DNA from: a bacterium
GTDB lineage: Bacteria > Actinomycetota > Acidimicrobiia > Spongiisociales > ZC4RG35
Length of the DNA stretch: 64,000 nucleotides
Direction: 5' to 3'
Assembly (NCBI GenBank): GCA_028824015.1
Contig: JAPPFC010000017.1
Span: 1-64,000 of the forward strand
Positions 7,534 to 17,248 of this stretch are shown here, piece by piece. The position numbers and the translations under genes are program-made. Within the stretch, counting starts at the first letter, position 1; every line of letters begins with the position of its first letter. Below the pieces are notes generated by a model, which worked only from the letters and a program-made list of their open reading frames with translations, was not told where the DNA came from and ran no database searches.

Positions 7534-9066
7534 GTGGACCCCCTGATAAAACGCGTCGCCCCGGTTCTGCTCTCAGCTCTCGCCGGCGCGGGTCTGTCCC
7601 TGGCCTTCCCGCCTCGCGGCTGGTGGTGGATCACCGTACCCGCCATTGGCCTGTTCCTGCTGCAGACCCGGCGCTCCGCAGGCGTCTTCAGCGCTGCGAT
7701 GACCGGCTTTGTCTTCGGCCTCTCCTTCTTCGGGTTCCTGATGCCCTGGCTCTCCGAACTGGGGCTCATCGCCTTCATCCCGCCGGTGATCGTGCTCTCT
7801 GTATTCCCGGCCCTCTACGCGGTGTTGATGGTCAAAAGCGCCTCCCTTCCCCCGTCCCGCTGGTGGGTCCGGGCCGTGGGAGGATGGGCTGTCATGGAGT
7901 GGGTCAGGGTGCGATGGCCACTGGGCGGATTGGAGTGGGGGATGTCCGGGTATGCGCTGAGCGAGTGGGCGCCCCCCCGGAGCGCGGCTCGCTGGATCGG
8001 CGCCTCCGGCTGGACGGTGCTGGTGGTGGCCGCAGCCGCAGCCCTGACGCTCCTGGTGCTCCGCCAGACCCGCCTATGGCCATCCTTTCGGGTGGCGGGC
8101 GCGGTGACCCTGTTGTTGGTCCTTCTGTTGGTGGGAGGTTCGCTCTGGCCACCACACACCGAGGGGGAGGTGGTCCGGGTTGCGGTGGTGCAGGGCAACA
8201 ACCCGTGTCCGGGGGACCACTGTCCCAACGAGCGTTACCAGATCTACCAGAACCACCTTCGGCTGACCCGTACCCTGGCGCCGGGCAACGTCGACCTGGT
8301 GATCTGGCCGGAGGGCTCCACCGGTTCATGGACGGCCGATCCGATCAACGCTCCGGAGGTGGGTGAGGCCATGGGCGCCGAGGCGGCCCGCATCGGGGCG
8401 GTGCTGCTGGCAGGAGGCGATCGGCCCCTCAATGACACCCACTGGGTGAACGCCAACGTCGTGTTCGACCGGACGGGGAGGATCGTCAGCGAGTACCACA
8501 AACAGCATCCCGTTCCATACGGCGAGTACATTCCCGCCCGCTCTCTTTTCAAGTGGGTGGAGAACCTCCATGCGGACCTGCCCAGCCGCGACATGCTGCG
8601 GGGGGACGGCCCGGTCCTGTGGGACCTGGGATTCGGGCGGTTCGGGTCGGTGATCTCCTTCGAAGGGTCGTTCGCCCGCTATGGCAGGGAGAACGCTCAG
8701 GGAGGCGCCGGGTTGCTGATCCTGGCCACCAGCCAGGAGAGCTATCCATACTCGGTGGCTTCCGACCAGTTCATCGGCATCACCCGCATGCGCGCCGCGG
8801 AACTGGGCATGCCCCTGATCCACACTGCCGTGACCGGCCGTTCCACACTGATCTCGCCCACCGGGGAGACCGGTCCCCACACAGCCCTGGCGGAAGATGC
8901 TCTCCTGATCGGGGAAGTGCGAGCCCGGGCGCCCGGCCAGGGTCCCACCCTCTACGTTCGCCTGGGAGACTGGGTGCAAACCCTGGCCATTGCATCCCTG
9001 GCGTGGGAAATACTGCACGGCTTGTATCGCCGCCGCTACCCCAGCCGCCGCCGCTACTCCCGTTAG
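7534..9066 (+). CDS. lnt: apolipoprotein N-acyltransferase-like protein with Ser in place of the catalytic Cys
   Basis: A 510-residue membrane protein with about six N-terminal hydrophobic helices and a C-terminal nitrilase-type (CN-hydrolase) domain, the layout of Lnt, which adds the third acyl chain to lipoproteins outside the membrane. Of the E-K-C triad, Glu (WPEGS, E260) and Lys (YHKQHP, K323) are present, as is PYGEY. The nucleophile position, 52 residues after the Lys as in E. coli, reads VISFEGSF, encoded TCC at 8656-8658, so it is Ser375 instead of Cys. Either the enzyme uses Ser, is inactive, or has another acyl-transfer role. The start GTG 7534 has a poor ribosome site and is uncertain. 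Several lipoproteins in this window would be its substrates. Confidence 0.85.
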   Translation: MDPLIKRVAPVLLSALAGAGLSLAFPPRGWWWITVPAIGLFLLQTRRSAGVFSAAMTGFVFGLSFFGFLMPWLSELGLIAFIPPVIVLSVFPALYAVLMVKSASLPPSRWWVRAVGGWAVMEWVRVRWPLGGLEWGMSGYALSEWAPPRSAARWIGASGWTVLVVAAAAALTLLVLRQTRLWPSFRVAGAVTLLLVLLLVGGSLWPPHTEGEVVRVAVVQGNNPCPGDHCPNERYQIYQNHLRLTRTLAPGNVDLVIWPEGSTGSWTADPINAPEVGEAMGAEAARIGAVLLAGGDRPLNDTHWVNANVVFDRTGRIVSEYHKQHPVPYGEYIPARSLFKWVENLHADLPSRDMLRGDGPVLWDLGFGRFGSVISFEGSFARYGRENAQGGAGLLILATSQESYPYSVASDQFIGITRMRAAELGMPLIHTAVTGRSTLISPTGETGPHTALAEDALLIGEVRARAPGQGPTLYVRLGDWVQTLAIASLAWEILHGLYRRRYPSRRRYSR

Positions 9067-9171
9067 CGCTACCCGGGGGATCGCCCTGGTGAACCCCGCA
9101 AGGTGGGTTTGTCCGGCAAGCGCTGGGAAGGGATGGATCACCTACCATGTTCTTATCAGACTGTCACCGGC

Positions 9172-9198
9172 TTGAGGAACATCCAGCCTCCCTATATT
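9172..9198 (+). promoter_or_regulatory. predicted acsA promoter
   Basis: TTGAGG at 9172-9177 and TATATT at 9193-9198 are separated by 15 bases, giving a leader of about 30 bases before the acsA start. The spacing is short, so this is tentative. Confidence 0.4.
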
Positions 9199-9233
9199 CG
9201 GGGGCAATTCCCAGATCGACGAAGGAGCGCAGC

Positions 9234-11183
<1,950 letters not shown>

Positions 11184-11201
11184 CAGCCTGTCGAAATAGC
11201 C

Positions 11202-11234
11202 GAGGGCGGCCCCGGGTGGATCGGGGCCACCCTC
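11202..11234 (+). terminator. hairpin after acsA
   Basis: GAGGGCGGCCCCG at 11202-11214 pairs with CGGGGCCACCCTC at 11222-11234 with one mismatch and a 7-base loop. No T-run follows, so it may act as a factor-assisted terminator or 3' stabiliser. Confidence 0.55.
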
Positions 11235-11256
11235 GCGCTATCTGAGTTGGAACGGT

Positions 11257-11451
11257 TCAGGCGTTCTCGGGAAGAACCCTTCCCCGGACCCTCGGGTAAC
11301 GGATGGGGGCGTGGTTGTAGCAGTACTCGCGACGGTTGTAGCGATTCAGCTTCACATTGCACCCCTTCTGGATGCAAACCCGCCCGGTCGGATAGGCTTT
11401 GGGGGCCCGCTTCTTCCCGCGGACCATGTAACCCTTGATCGGCTCGCTCAT
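11257..11451 (-). CDS. small Cys/His protein, 64 residues
   Basis: A short basic protein with C-x4-C-x12-C-x3-H spacing in CIQKGCNVKLNRYNRREYCYNH, resembling the single zinc-knuckle found in many small actinobacterial proteins (pattern GCxxxLxxYNxxxxCxxH). The start at 11451 is chosen because GGGGAGGAG lies directly upstream; the frame stays open further but that part looks non-coding. Function is unknown; nucleic-acid or protein binding through a zinc site is a guess. It converges on acsA, sharing the hairpin region. Confidence 0.7.
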   Translation of the reverse strand: MSEPIKGYMVRGKKRAPKAYPTGRVCIQKGCNVKLNRYNRREYCYNHAPIRYPRVRGRVLPENA

Positions 11452-12046
11452 CTCCTCCCCTCTCTCGTAGTCGGCTTTCGTCTCACTCCGCCTCCTAGCT
11501 TTACAAAATGTACAGTCTACAGCGCCTGGGATCATAGCGTCTTCCGGTTTTGTCTCCCCGGCTCTGTGGGAACAGCTTTTCAAGGGTGTGATAAAAACCC
11601 CATAAAGCCCGCCCCCTCTTGCCGACACCCCGACCCGGCGTGGGAGGGGCGGTGCCGTAAGCGGGTAGAGGGGTTGACCGATTCTCAGACTGTGAAAAAA
11701 TGGGGAGTAAGAAGATTGTTTTTTGTCCCAGGGGGGTGTCATATTGTTGGGAGCCAAGCACTTGAGGCGGTTCGTTCCGGCGTCGTTCGGACCCCAACGA
11801 AGGATCAAACCCGGTCTGCTCAACAGCCCTGTTCTGGGCTGTCCGGGCTTGTTGGACCCTGGATAGGTGGTGGTGGGGGAGGGAAACCCGTAGGGGGACC
11901 TTCGTTTTCGCGAGTTCCAACCTGGGCCGCTGCATTCCCCTACGGTTCAGGCGTTGCGCCTTAGCGGAAGGGTTTAGTGTTAGTTTTACCAACTTCATGA
12001 TATGTGGGGGTGGTTTGTCACACCCCCTGGGCATACTAGTAGAGAC
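11452..12046. other. 595-base stretch without a convincing gene
   Basis: Open frames here lack ribosome sites and family signatures. It is richer in A/T than its surroundings. It contains an inverted repeat CCGTAGGGG (11888-11896) / CCCCTACGG (11937-11945) and a small palindrome TACAAAATGTA near 11512. It must hold the promoters of the 64-residue protein gene (minus) and the HNH gene (plus), but I cannot place clear -35/-10 pairs. It may be a remnant of past insertion. Confidence 0.5.
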
Positions 12047-13264
12047 ATGAACAAAGCAGATGTGAACGGACAAGCACGGAACCAAGCCGTGATCCTGGCG
12101 CCCACCGTGCCGGTATGCGACGCTACGGTGGCAGAGCTTCGGGACCGAGTGCAGTCCACTATCCGTGGGGAGAACCAACTGGCGGGGATCCGCGCCGAGG
12201 CCCTGGCCGAGTTGCAGCGTCGGGCGGGAACCGCCCTCACCGAAGTGGAACTGCGGGAGAAGGGCAAGAAACCCCGGCGGCGAGCCAGGTCGGAAGTGGA
12301 AACGGCTCGGGAACTGGAGAAGCTACCCGAGACGTCGAAGGGCCTCCGAGACGGGGACATCCCATACGACAACGCCCGTATCCTGGCCGACGCCAACCAA
12401 CGGGCCCCGATAGACGAAAAAGAACTGTTGGACGACGCCCGTACCCAGTCTCCAGATAAGTTCGCGGCGACGGTCCGCAAACACGAACAACAACGTTCCG
12501 CAGACGACGGGGTCTCGAAGTTGGAGCATCAGAAGTCGCGGCGGTACGCCAAGATCCGCACCAGCATCGAAGATGGGATGACCGTTCTGTATGGGAGGTT
12601 CGATCCGATCACAGGAGCGCGGATAGAGACCGCTCTGTCCCGCAAGATGAACGAGCTCTGGCAGGAAGAAGACCCGAACAACCGGGCCACACCGGCCCAG
12701 AGAATGGCCGACGCCCTTGCTCTGTTGCTCACCCGCCCCGGAGGCGACAAGGACGGAGCGTCCCAGGACGTGAAACTGTTGGTGATCGCCGACTATGACG
12801 TGGTGAGCCAACAGTTGCGCAATGCCCGTTTGGAGAACGGGACTCCCATCCCGGCGGGGGAACTACGCCGGTTGGCATGCGACGCGCAGATCCTCCCCGC
12901 CATCTTCGGGGGACCGTCGGTACCGATGGACATGGGCATGGCCCGGCGGAAAGCCAGTCCCACCCAACGCGCGGCTCTCATCGCCCGCGACCGGGCATGC
13001 ATAGGGTGCGGCGCCAAAGCAGCATGGTGCCAGTCGCACCATATTGTTCACTGGCAGGACGGAGGGCCCACCAACGTGGACAACATGTGCCTGCTCTGCT
13101 CCCGATGCCACCACAACGTCCACGACCGCAACTGGCAGGTCGAACGAACCCCCACCGGCGCCTACCGACTACACCCACCACCCAACCGACAGGAACACCC
13201 ACCCACAACCAACCAACACCAGCCACGCCGCAGGGCGCTCCACCCAACCAAACAAAGAAAATAG
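12047..13264 (+). CDS. DUF222 / 13E12-repeat HNH endonuclease-like protein
   Basis: A 405-residue protein of the actinobacterial 13E12 repeat family: a long helical DUF222-type region (about residues 20-300) and a C-terminal HNH nuclease motif. The HNH part has a zinc-binding CIGCG, then QSHHIVHWQDGGPTNVDNMCLLC and CHHNVHD, so both catalytic and zinc residues look intact. These genes are multicopy and mobile-looking in actinobacteria; biological role and target are not established. The start at 12047 fits MNKADVNGQ and the onset of family-like sequence; no good ribosome site precedes it, so the message may be nearly leaderless. The tail is rich in Pro/Thr/His and low-complexity. It converges on the FokI-like nuclease gene. 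Confidence 0.85.
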   Translation: MNKADVNGQARNQAVILAPTVPVCDATVAELRDRVQSTIRGENQLAGIRAEALAELQRRAGTALTEVELREKGKKPRRRARSEVETARELEKLPETSKGLRDGDIPYDNARILADANQRAPIDEKELLDDARTQSPDKFAATVRKHEQQRSADDGVSKLEHQKSRRYAKIRTSIEDGMTVLYGRFDPITGARIETALSRKMNELWQEEDPNNRATPAQRMADALALLLTRPGGDKDGASQDVKLLVIADYDVVSQQLRNARLENGTPIPAGELRRLACDAQILPAIFGGPSVPMDMGMARRKASPTQRAALIARDRACIGCGAKAAWCQSHHIVHWQDGGPTNVDNMCLLCSRCHHNVHDRNWQVERTPTGAYRLHPPPNRQEHPPTTNQHQPRRRALHPTKQRK

Positions 13265-13299
13265 GCCGTGCTCTCTCCCTCCCCTCGCTCACAAAGCAA

Positions 13300-14676
13300 C
13301 TAAGAGACAGCCTCGGGAGCAACTGAAGTGGTCAGGAGTTGTAGCCGCATGCGGGTGACGTCTGGCTTGGAGGACGGAACGTAACCGGTCTCTGCATCAC
13401 CGTCAACCGCCCGCACCAACGGATGAGCAAGCATGTCCAGCAGACCTTGTATCTCATCCTTGGAGCTTCCCTCGGCTAGCTCACCACGCTCAAGCATTAT
13501 CAGCCAAAGGTCTCGAGCTCGGAGAGGTCCCACAATCATGCACCGGTCAGAAAGAACTTTCACAATGGCAGCAGCCACGCTCCTCATCCTTGGCCCCTCG
13601 CTAGCCGCTTCGTCCAAATCCGACGTGTCGACTTTGCCGCCCCGCCGTTTCCATGTTCCATCCCCCGCCAGTGTCGCGAACAGAGAGCGATAGTCCGCTA
13701 GCCCCAGTGGCGCCTCCGCATGTTGGAGGCAGAGGCCTGCCAGCAAACTGGCGGACAACACAGCGATCTCGTTCGCTTCAGCACGCTCAATGAGACGAAC
13801 GCCTGACGGTTCGGGTCCAACCAGCACCGCATAGTCTGCCTGGTGCTTCATGCGGTGATCTTTCAAGGTCAACCAATCAACCTGATGGTCACCGAGATTC
13901 CCTGCTCCCACCGTCTTAGCGTCGACGGTCACTCTGTAGGCCAGACCCTTTCCCAAGGGTGCGTTTAGTAGGACATCCGTCTTGCCCGCACCCCCTAATT
14001 GGCGGGCGTCGAAACCGAGAAAGGCAAAACCGGCCCTAACCGCCAACTCGAAGCGTTTGGGGTTCTTGCTGTCGGTAGAGGCCTTTTCGATTTCGGCAGC
14101 CAGCCCTTCAGCATTGATGAGCGACTCCTTGGGAAAACTCTGTGGCTTCTGATGGTCAACCTTCCCTGGATTGATTGGGCCAACCCTGTAAAGTTCAAGG
14201 CTCGCTGCTAAAGCCCGTCCAGCCGTGGTGGCCACGAGACGGCCACCCTCTGTAACTTCAATCAGGCGGGATGACTGTAACCAACCCCTTCGATTGTCTA
14301 TTTGGGTATTGGTCGCCCACCTCAATCCGTATCGACCAGCAGCGGAACGCGTCTCTTCAGTTGACAAGGGCTCGGCCAATTCGGCGATCATTTCCCCGAT
14401 AAAGCGACACCGGCTGTGAATAACAGCCACAAGAGCGTCAACCCTATCATTCTCAAGCCACTGCTTTGCCTCTTGGCTGAGAATGCAAAGGCCGTCTTCC
14501 ACTCGTAACACGCCAGCGCTTCGCAGGAAGGACTCTTTGCCGCCTGCAGCCTTCTTGGTGACCCCTAAGCGTTTGCTTATCTCCTCCGTTAGTTCAGCGG
14601 AGGTCGGGTGACGATCTTCCACGACTTCACACACTTTCCGCAGAGAGTCCAGGTACCCCTCGTAACCACCTGTCAT
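13300..14676 (-). CDS. orphan restriction-endonuclease-like protein with FokI-type cleavage domain
   Basis: A 458-residue protein. Residues 1-165 look like two winged-helix DNA-binding units (TSAELTEEISKRLGV and a second unit ending VATTAGRALAA). Residues about 208-315 match the FokI nuclease domain pattern: FELAV, then LGGAGKTD, then YRVTVDAKT, then DHQVD. The PD-(D/E)xK residues are D234, D252 and K254, with spacing close to FokI D450/D467/K469 and the same LGGxxKxD text. A further helical domain of about 120 residues follows. No methyltransferase is adjacent, so a classical type IIS system is not complete here. Two sampled 60-base lines are 52-53% GC against about 62% in the next gene, suggesting transfer. 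The start at 14676 lacks a good Shine-Dalgarno; the open frame upstream overlaps the ATPase gene and is rejected. Confidence 0.75.
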   Translation of the reverse strand: MTGGYEGYLDSLRKVCEVVEDRHPTSAELTEEISKRLGVTKKAAGGKESFLRSAGVLRVEDGLCILSQEAKQWLENDRVDALVAVIHSRCRFIGEMIAELAEPLSTEETRSAAGRYGLRWATNTQIDNRRGWLQSSRLIEVTEGGRLVATTAGRALAASLELYRVGPINPGKVDHQKPQSFPKESLINAEGLAAEIEKASTDSKNPKRFELAVRAGFAFLGFDARQLGGAGKTDVLLNAPLGKGLAYRVTVDAKTVGAGNLGDHQVDWLTLKDHRMKHQADYAVLVGPEPSGVRLIERAEANEIAVLSASLLAGLCLQHAEAPLGLADYRSLFATLAGDGTWKRRGGKVDTSDLDEAASEGPRMRSVAAAIVKVLSDRCMIVGPLRARDLWLIMLERGELAEGSSKDEIQGLLDMLAHPLVRAVDGDAETGYVPSSKPDVTRMRLQLLTTSVAPEAVS

Positions 14677-14738
14677 AGGGGCTACGGCGCTGCGTCGCTC
14701 CTCCCAGGGGGCAGGGCTGGGATATTCAGAGCAGGAAT

Positions 14739-15491
14739 TCAATGACTGAGTATCTGGCTCAGGAACATCTTGGTGCGGGGATGGCGGGGGTTGGCGAAGA
14801 ATTCCGAGGGTGGGCCCTCTTCGACTATCTGCCCCTCGTCGAACAACACGATGCGGTTGGCGACTTCCCGGGCGAAGCCCATCTCGTGGGTGACGGCCAC
14901 AATGGTCATCCCGGTCCCGGCAAGCTCCTGCATTACCTCCAACACCTCTTTGATCATCTCCGGATCGAGCGCCGACGTCGGCTCGTCGAACAGCATGATC
15001 TGGGGGTCCATGGCCAGGGAACGTGCGATAGCCACCCGCTGCTGCTGGCCGCCCGACAGCTGGCCGGGATACTTGGCAGCCTGTTCCGGGATCCCCACCC
15101 GCTCCAGCAGCGCCATGGCGCGTTCTTCGGCATCCGACCTGGAACGCTTGCGAACCCACACCTGCGCCAGGGTGATGTTCTGCATAACGGTGAGGTGCGG
15201 GAACAGGTTGAACTGCTGGAAGACCATCCCGACCTCCGACCGGATCCGCTCGATGTTGCGTACATCGGAGGTGAGTTCAATTCCGGCCACCACGATCCGG
15301 CCCTCCTGGTGCTGCTCCAGGCGATTGATGCACCGTATGAATGTCGACTTGCCCGAGCCCGACGGACCGATGACCACCACCACCTCCCCTTCCGCGACGG
15401 AGGTGGTGACTCCCCGCAGGGCCTGGAAGTCCCCGAACCACTTCTTCACGTTTTCACAAACGATGATCGGATTGGCTGCTCCGTTGTCCAT
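14739..15491 (-). CDS. aapP: polar amino-acid ABC transporter ATP-binding protein
   Basis: A 250-residue cytoplasmic ATPase of the GlnQ/AapP type that powers amino-acid import. Walker A GPSGSGKST, Q-loop, signature LSGGQQQRVAIARSLA, Walker B IMLFDEP and the switch His in VTHEMGF are all present. The start follows AGGGAG. It lies 17 bases downstream of the aapM-like permease gene in a three-gene minus-strand operon without a binding-protein gene. Confidence 0.93.
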   Translation of the reverse strand: MDNGAANPIIVCENVKKWFGDFQALRGVTTSVAEGEVVVVIGPSGSGKSTFIRCINRLEQHQEGRIVVAGIELTSDVRNIERIRSEVGMVFQQFNLFPHLTVMQNITLAQVWVRKRSRSDAEERAMALLERVGIPEQAAKYPGQLSGGQQQRVAIARSLAMDPQIMLFDEPTSALDPEMIKEVLEVMQELAGTGMTIVAVTHEMGFAREVANRIVLFDEGQIVEEGPPSEFFANPRHPRTKMFLSQILSH

Positions 15492-15508
15492 CTACAACTC
15501 CCTTTCGA

Positions 15509-17248
15509 TTACCGGGTGCCCACGCCCAATCGTTTCTCCAGTCGCAGGCTGGCCCGACTGAAGCTAAAAGCAAAAATCCAATACACCAACGCCGCCAGGA
15601 GCAGGTTCTCCAGAATGCTCCCCAGCGAATCAGGCTGGTTGGGCACGATGTCGCGCGCCACCCTCAAGAAGTCCGCCAACCCGATGATGGCCACCAGTGA
15701 GGTGTCCTTGAAGAGAGCGATGGCCTGGCCGACCAGCGCTGGAATAACCACCCGCAGGGCCTGCGGGAGCGTGATGAGCATGGTCATCTGGGCCGTGGTC
15801 ATACCCAAAGCCCGGGAGGCCTCCGTTTGGCCCTTCGAGACGGCTTGGAGCCCTCCCCTGACGTTCTCGGCAAGGTAGGCCGCGGAGAATGCGGTAATCG
15901 CCAGGAGCGCCTTAGCCTCGCCTGCGAAGTCGAGTCCCGGCGGCAGGAACCGGGGAATCACCTTGTCCCCGAAGAAGAGCACGGTTATGAGGGGAACGCC
16001 CCTCACCACCTCTATGTAGACAATGGAGAGAATCCGGAAGATCGGCATGGACGAGGTGCGCCCCAGGGCCAGCATCACCCCGAGAGGGAAGGAGAGCGCC
16101 GTGCCCCCCACGGCCAGCAGGATGGTGAGGTTGATCCCGCCCAGGAAGTGCCCGCGGGTAGCCAGGTCGGTCGAGCCGATGCCCATCAGGAAGAAGTACA
16201 GCGTGCACAGCCCTCCTGCCAGCCACGTCCAATAGAAGGCTCTTCGCGCCCTGGGACTGGCCGCAAAAGTGGGGGTGGCCAGGGAAAACAGCGTCAGCAG
16301 CAGAAACAGGACCCGAATAGCCATCGGCCATTGGATGACCCAGGAATAGATCGCGACCGCACCCAGGAGGAAGTTCACGCCGGCCGCCTGTTCCCGTCCC
16401 GCCCGGCTCACCACCCAGATCACCACCGGCCCGACCGCGATCAGAAGGCCCGCCCAAGGCAACCAGGGCGTCACCTCCGCCCAGACCAAGGAGGGATTGC
16501 GCTGAATGTGAAGGTAGATAACGGGGAAGGACAGCACCCACAGAACAGTGATCACCCTCTTCATCAACTGGGCGGACAGCCACTGCCCCACCAGTTTCCC
16601 GACCCAGTGAAACGCCACCACCACCAATGCGGTGATGGTCAGGGGCCAGGTGGTGCCGGACTCGAGCGGCATGTACCACACCAAACCCACCAGCAAGGCT
16701 CCCACAATCGCCAGCACCCTCGCCACCGAGACCTCTCTTTCCTCCCGCACCAGACGCATGGCCCCCGCTCCCAACCCGAACAGAACCACCCCTCCCCACA
16801 CCAGAACCGTCTGGGTGGCGCTGCCGGCGGGAGACCACAACGAAAGCACCCCCACCACCAACGCAGTGGCGCCTATCGCTCTCACTGCCGCCACCACCTT
16901 GATCACCGACACTTGTCCCCCCATCCCCCATGAGGCGGTGGAGACTCCCGCCAACGCGGCGATGATCCACAGCGACAACCACATGTTGAACAGGTCGTCC
17001 CGCGGGTAGGCCTCCACCACGTAGTTGGCGGCGTTCGGGGGCATCACTTCCCATCGGCGATCGGGACTGAATACGAAACGCAGTACCCCCAGGATCAGCA
17101 GCAACATTCCCGCGGTCAGAATTACCGTCAGGGTGCCGTTGAACACCGAGTTGAAGAGGTTGTTGCGCGCCCAGTCCAGCCACCCGATCCGGAGAGCCTT
17201 GGGTGGAGGCTCCGGCGGCAGGGGAAGATCGAAGGATTCGGAGTTCAT
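15509..17248 (-). CDS. aapM: Aap-type amino-acid ABC permease, enlarged
   Basis: An inner-membrane permease of the general L-amino-acid/polar amino-acid family. The conserved C-terminal permease domain (from GINLTILLAVGGTALSFPLG) carries the EAA-like loop EASRALGMTTAQMTMLITLPQALR that docks the ATPase. At 579 residues it is far longer than Rhizobium AapM (about 380): the N-terminal half adds several extra hydrophobic helices. The start ATG at 17248 abuts the TAG stop of the upstream permease (TAGATG), so translation is probably coupled. Confidence 0.88.
   Translation of the reverse strand: MNSESFDLPLPPEPPPKALRIGWLDWARNNLFNSVFNGTLTVILTAGMLLLILGVLRFVFSPDRRWEVMPPNAANYVVEAYPRDDLFNMWLSLWIIAALAGVSTASWGMGGQVSVIKVVAAVRAIGATALVVGVLSLWSPAGSATQTVLVWGGVVLFGLGAGAMRLVREEREVSVARVLAIVGALLVGLVWYMPLESGTTWPLTITALVVVAFHWVGKLVGQWLSAQLMKRVITVLWVLSFPVIYLHIQRNPSLVWAEVTPWLPWAGLLIAVGPVVIWVVSRAGREQAAGVNFLLGAVAIYSWVIQWPMAIRVLFLLLTLFSLATPTFAASPRARRAFYWTWLAGGLCTLYFFLMGIGSTDLATRGHFLGGINLTILLAVGGTALSFPLGVMLALGRTSSMPIFRILSIVYIEVVRGVPLITVLFFGDKVIPRFLPPGLDFAGEAKALLAITAFSAAYLAENVRGGLQAVSKGQTEASRALGMTTAQMTMLITLPQALRVVIPALVGQAIALFKDTSLVAIIGLADFLRVARDIVPNQPDSLGSILENLLLAALVYWIFAFSFSRASLRLEKRLGVGTR

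Noticed and set aside
14677-15159. N-terminal extension of the FokI-like protein into the ATPase gene
   Set aside because: The extension is an out-of-frame reading of a well-conserved ABC ATPase; the ATG at 14676 begins independent sequence.
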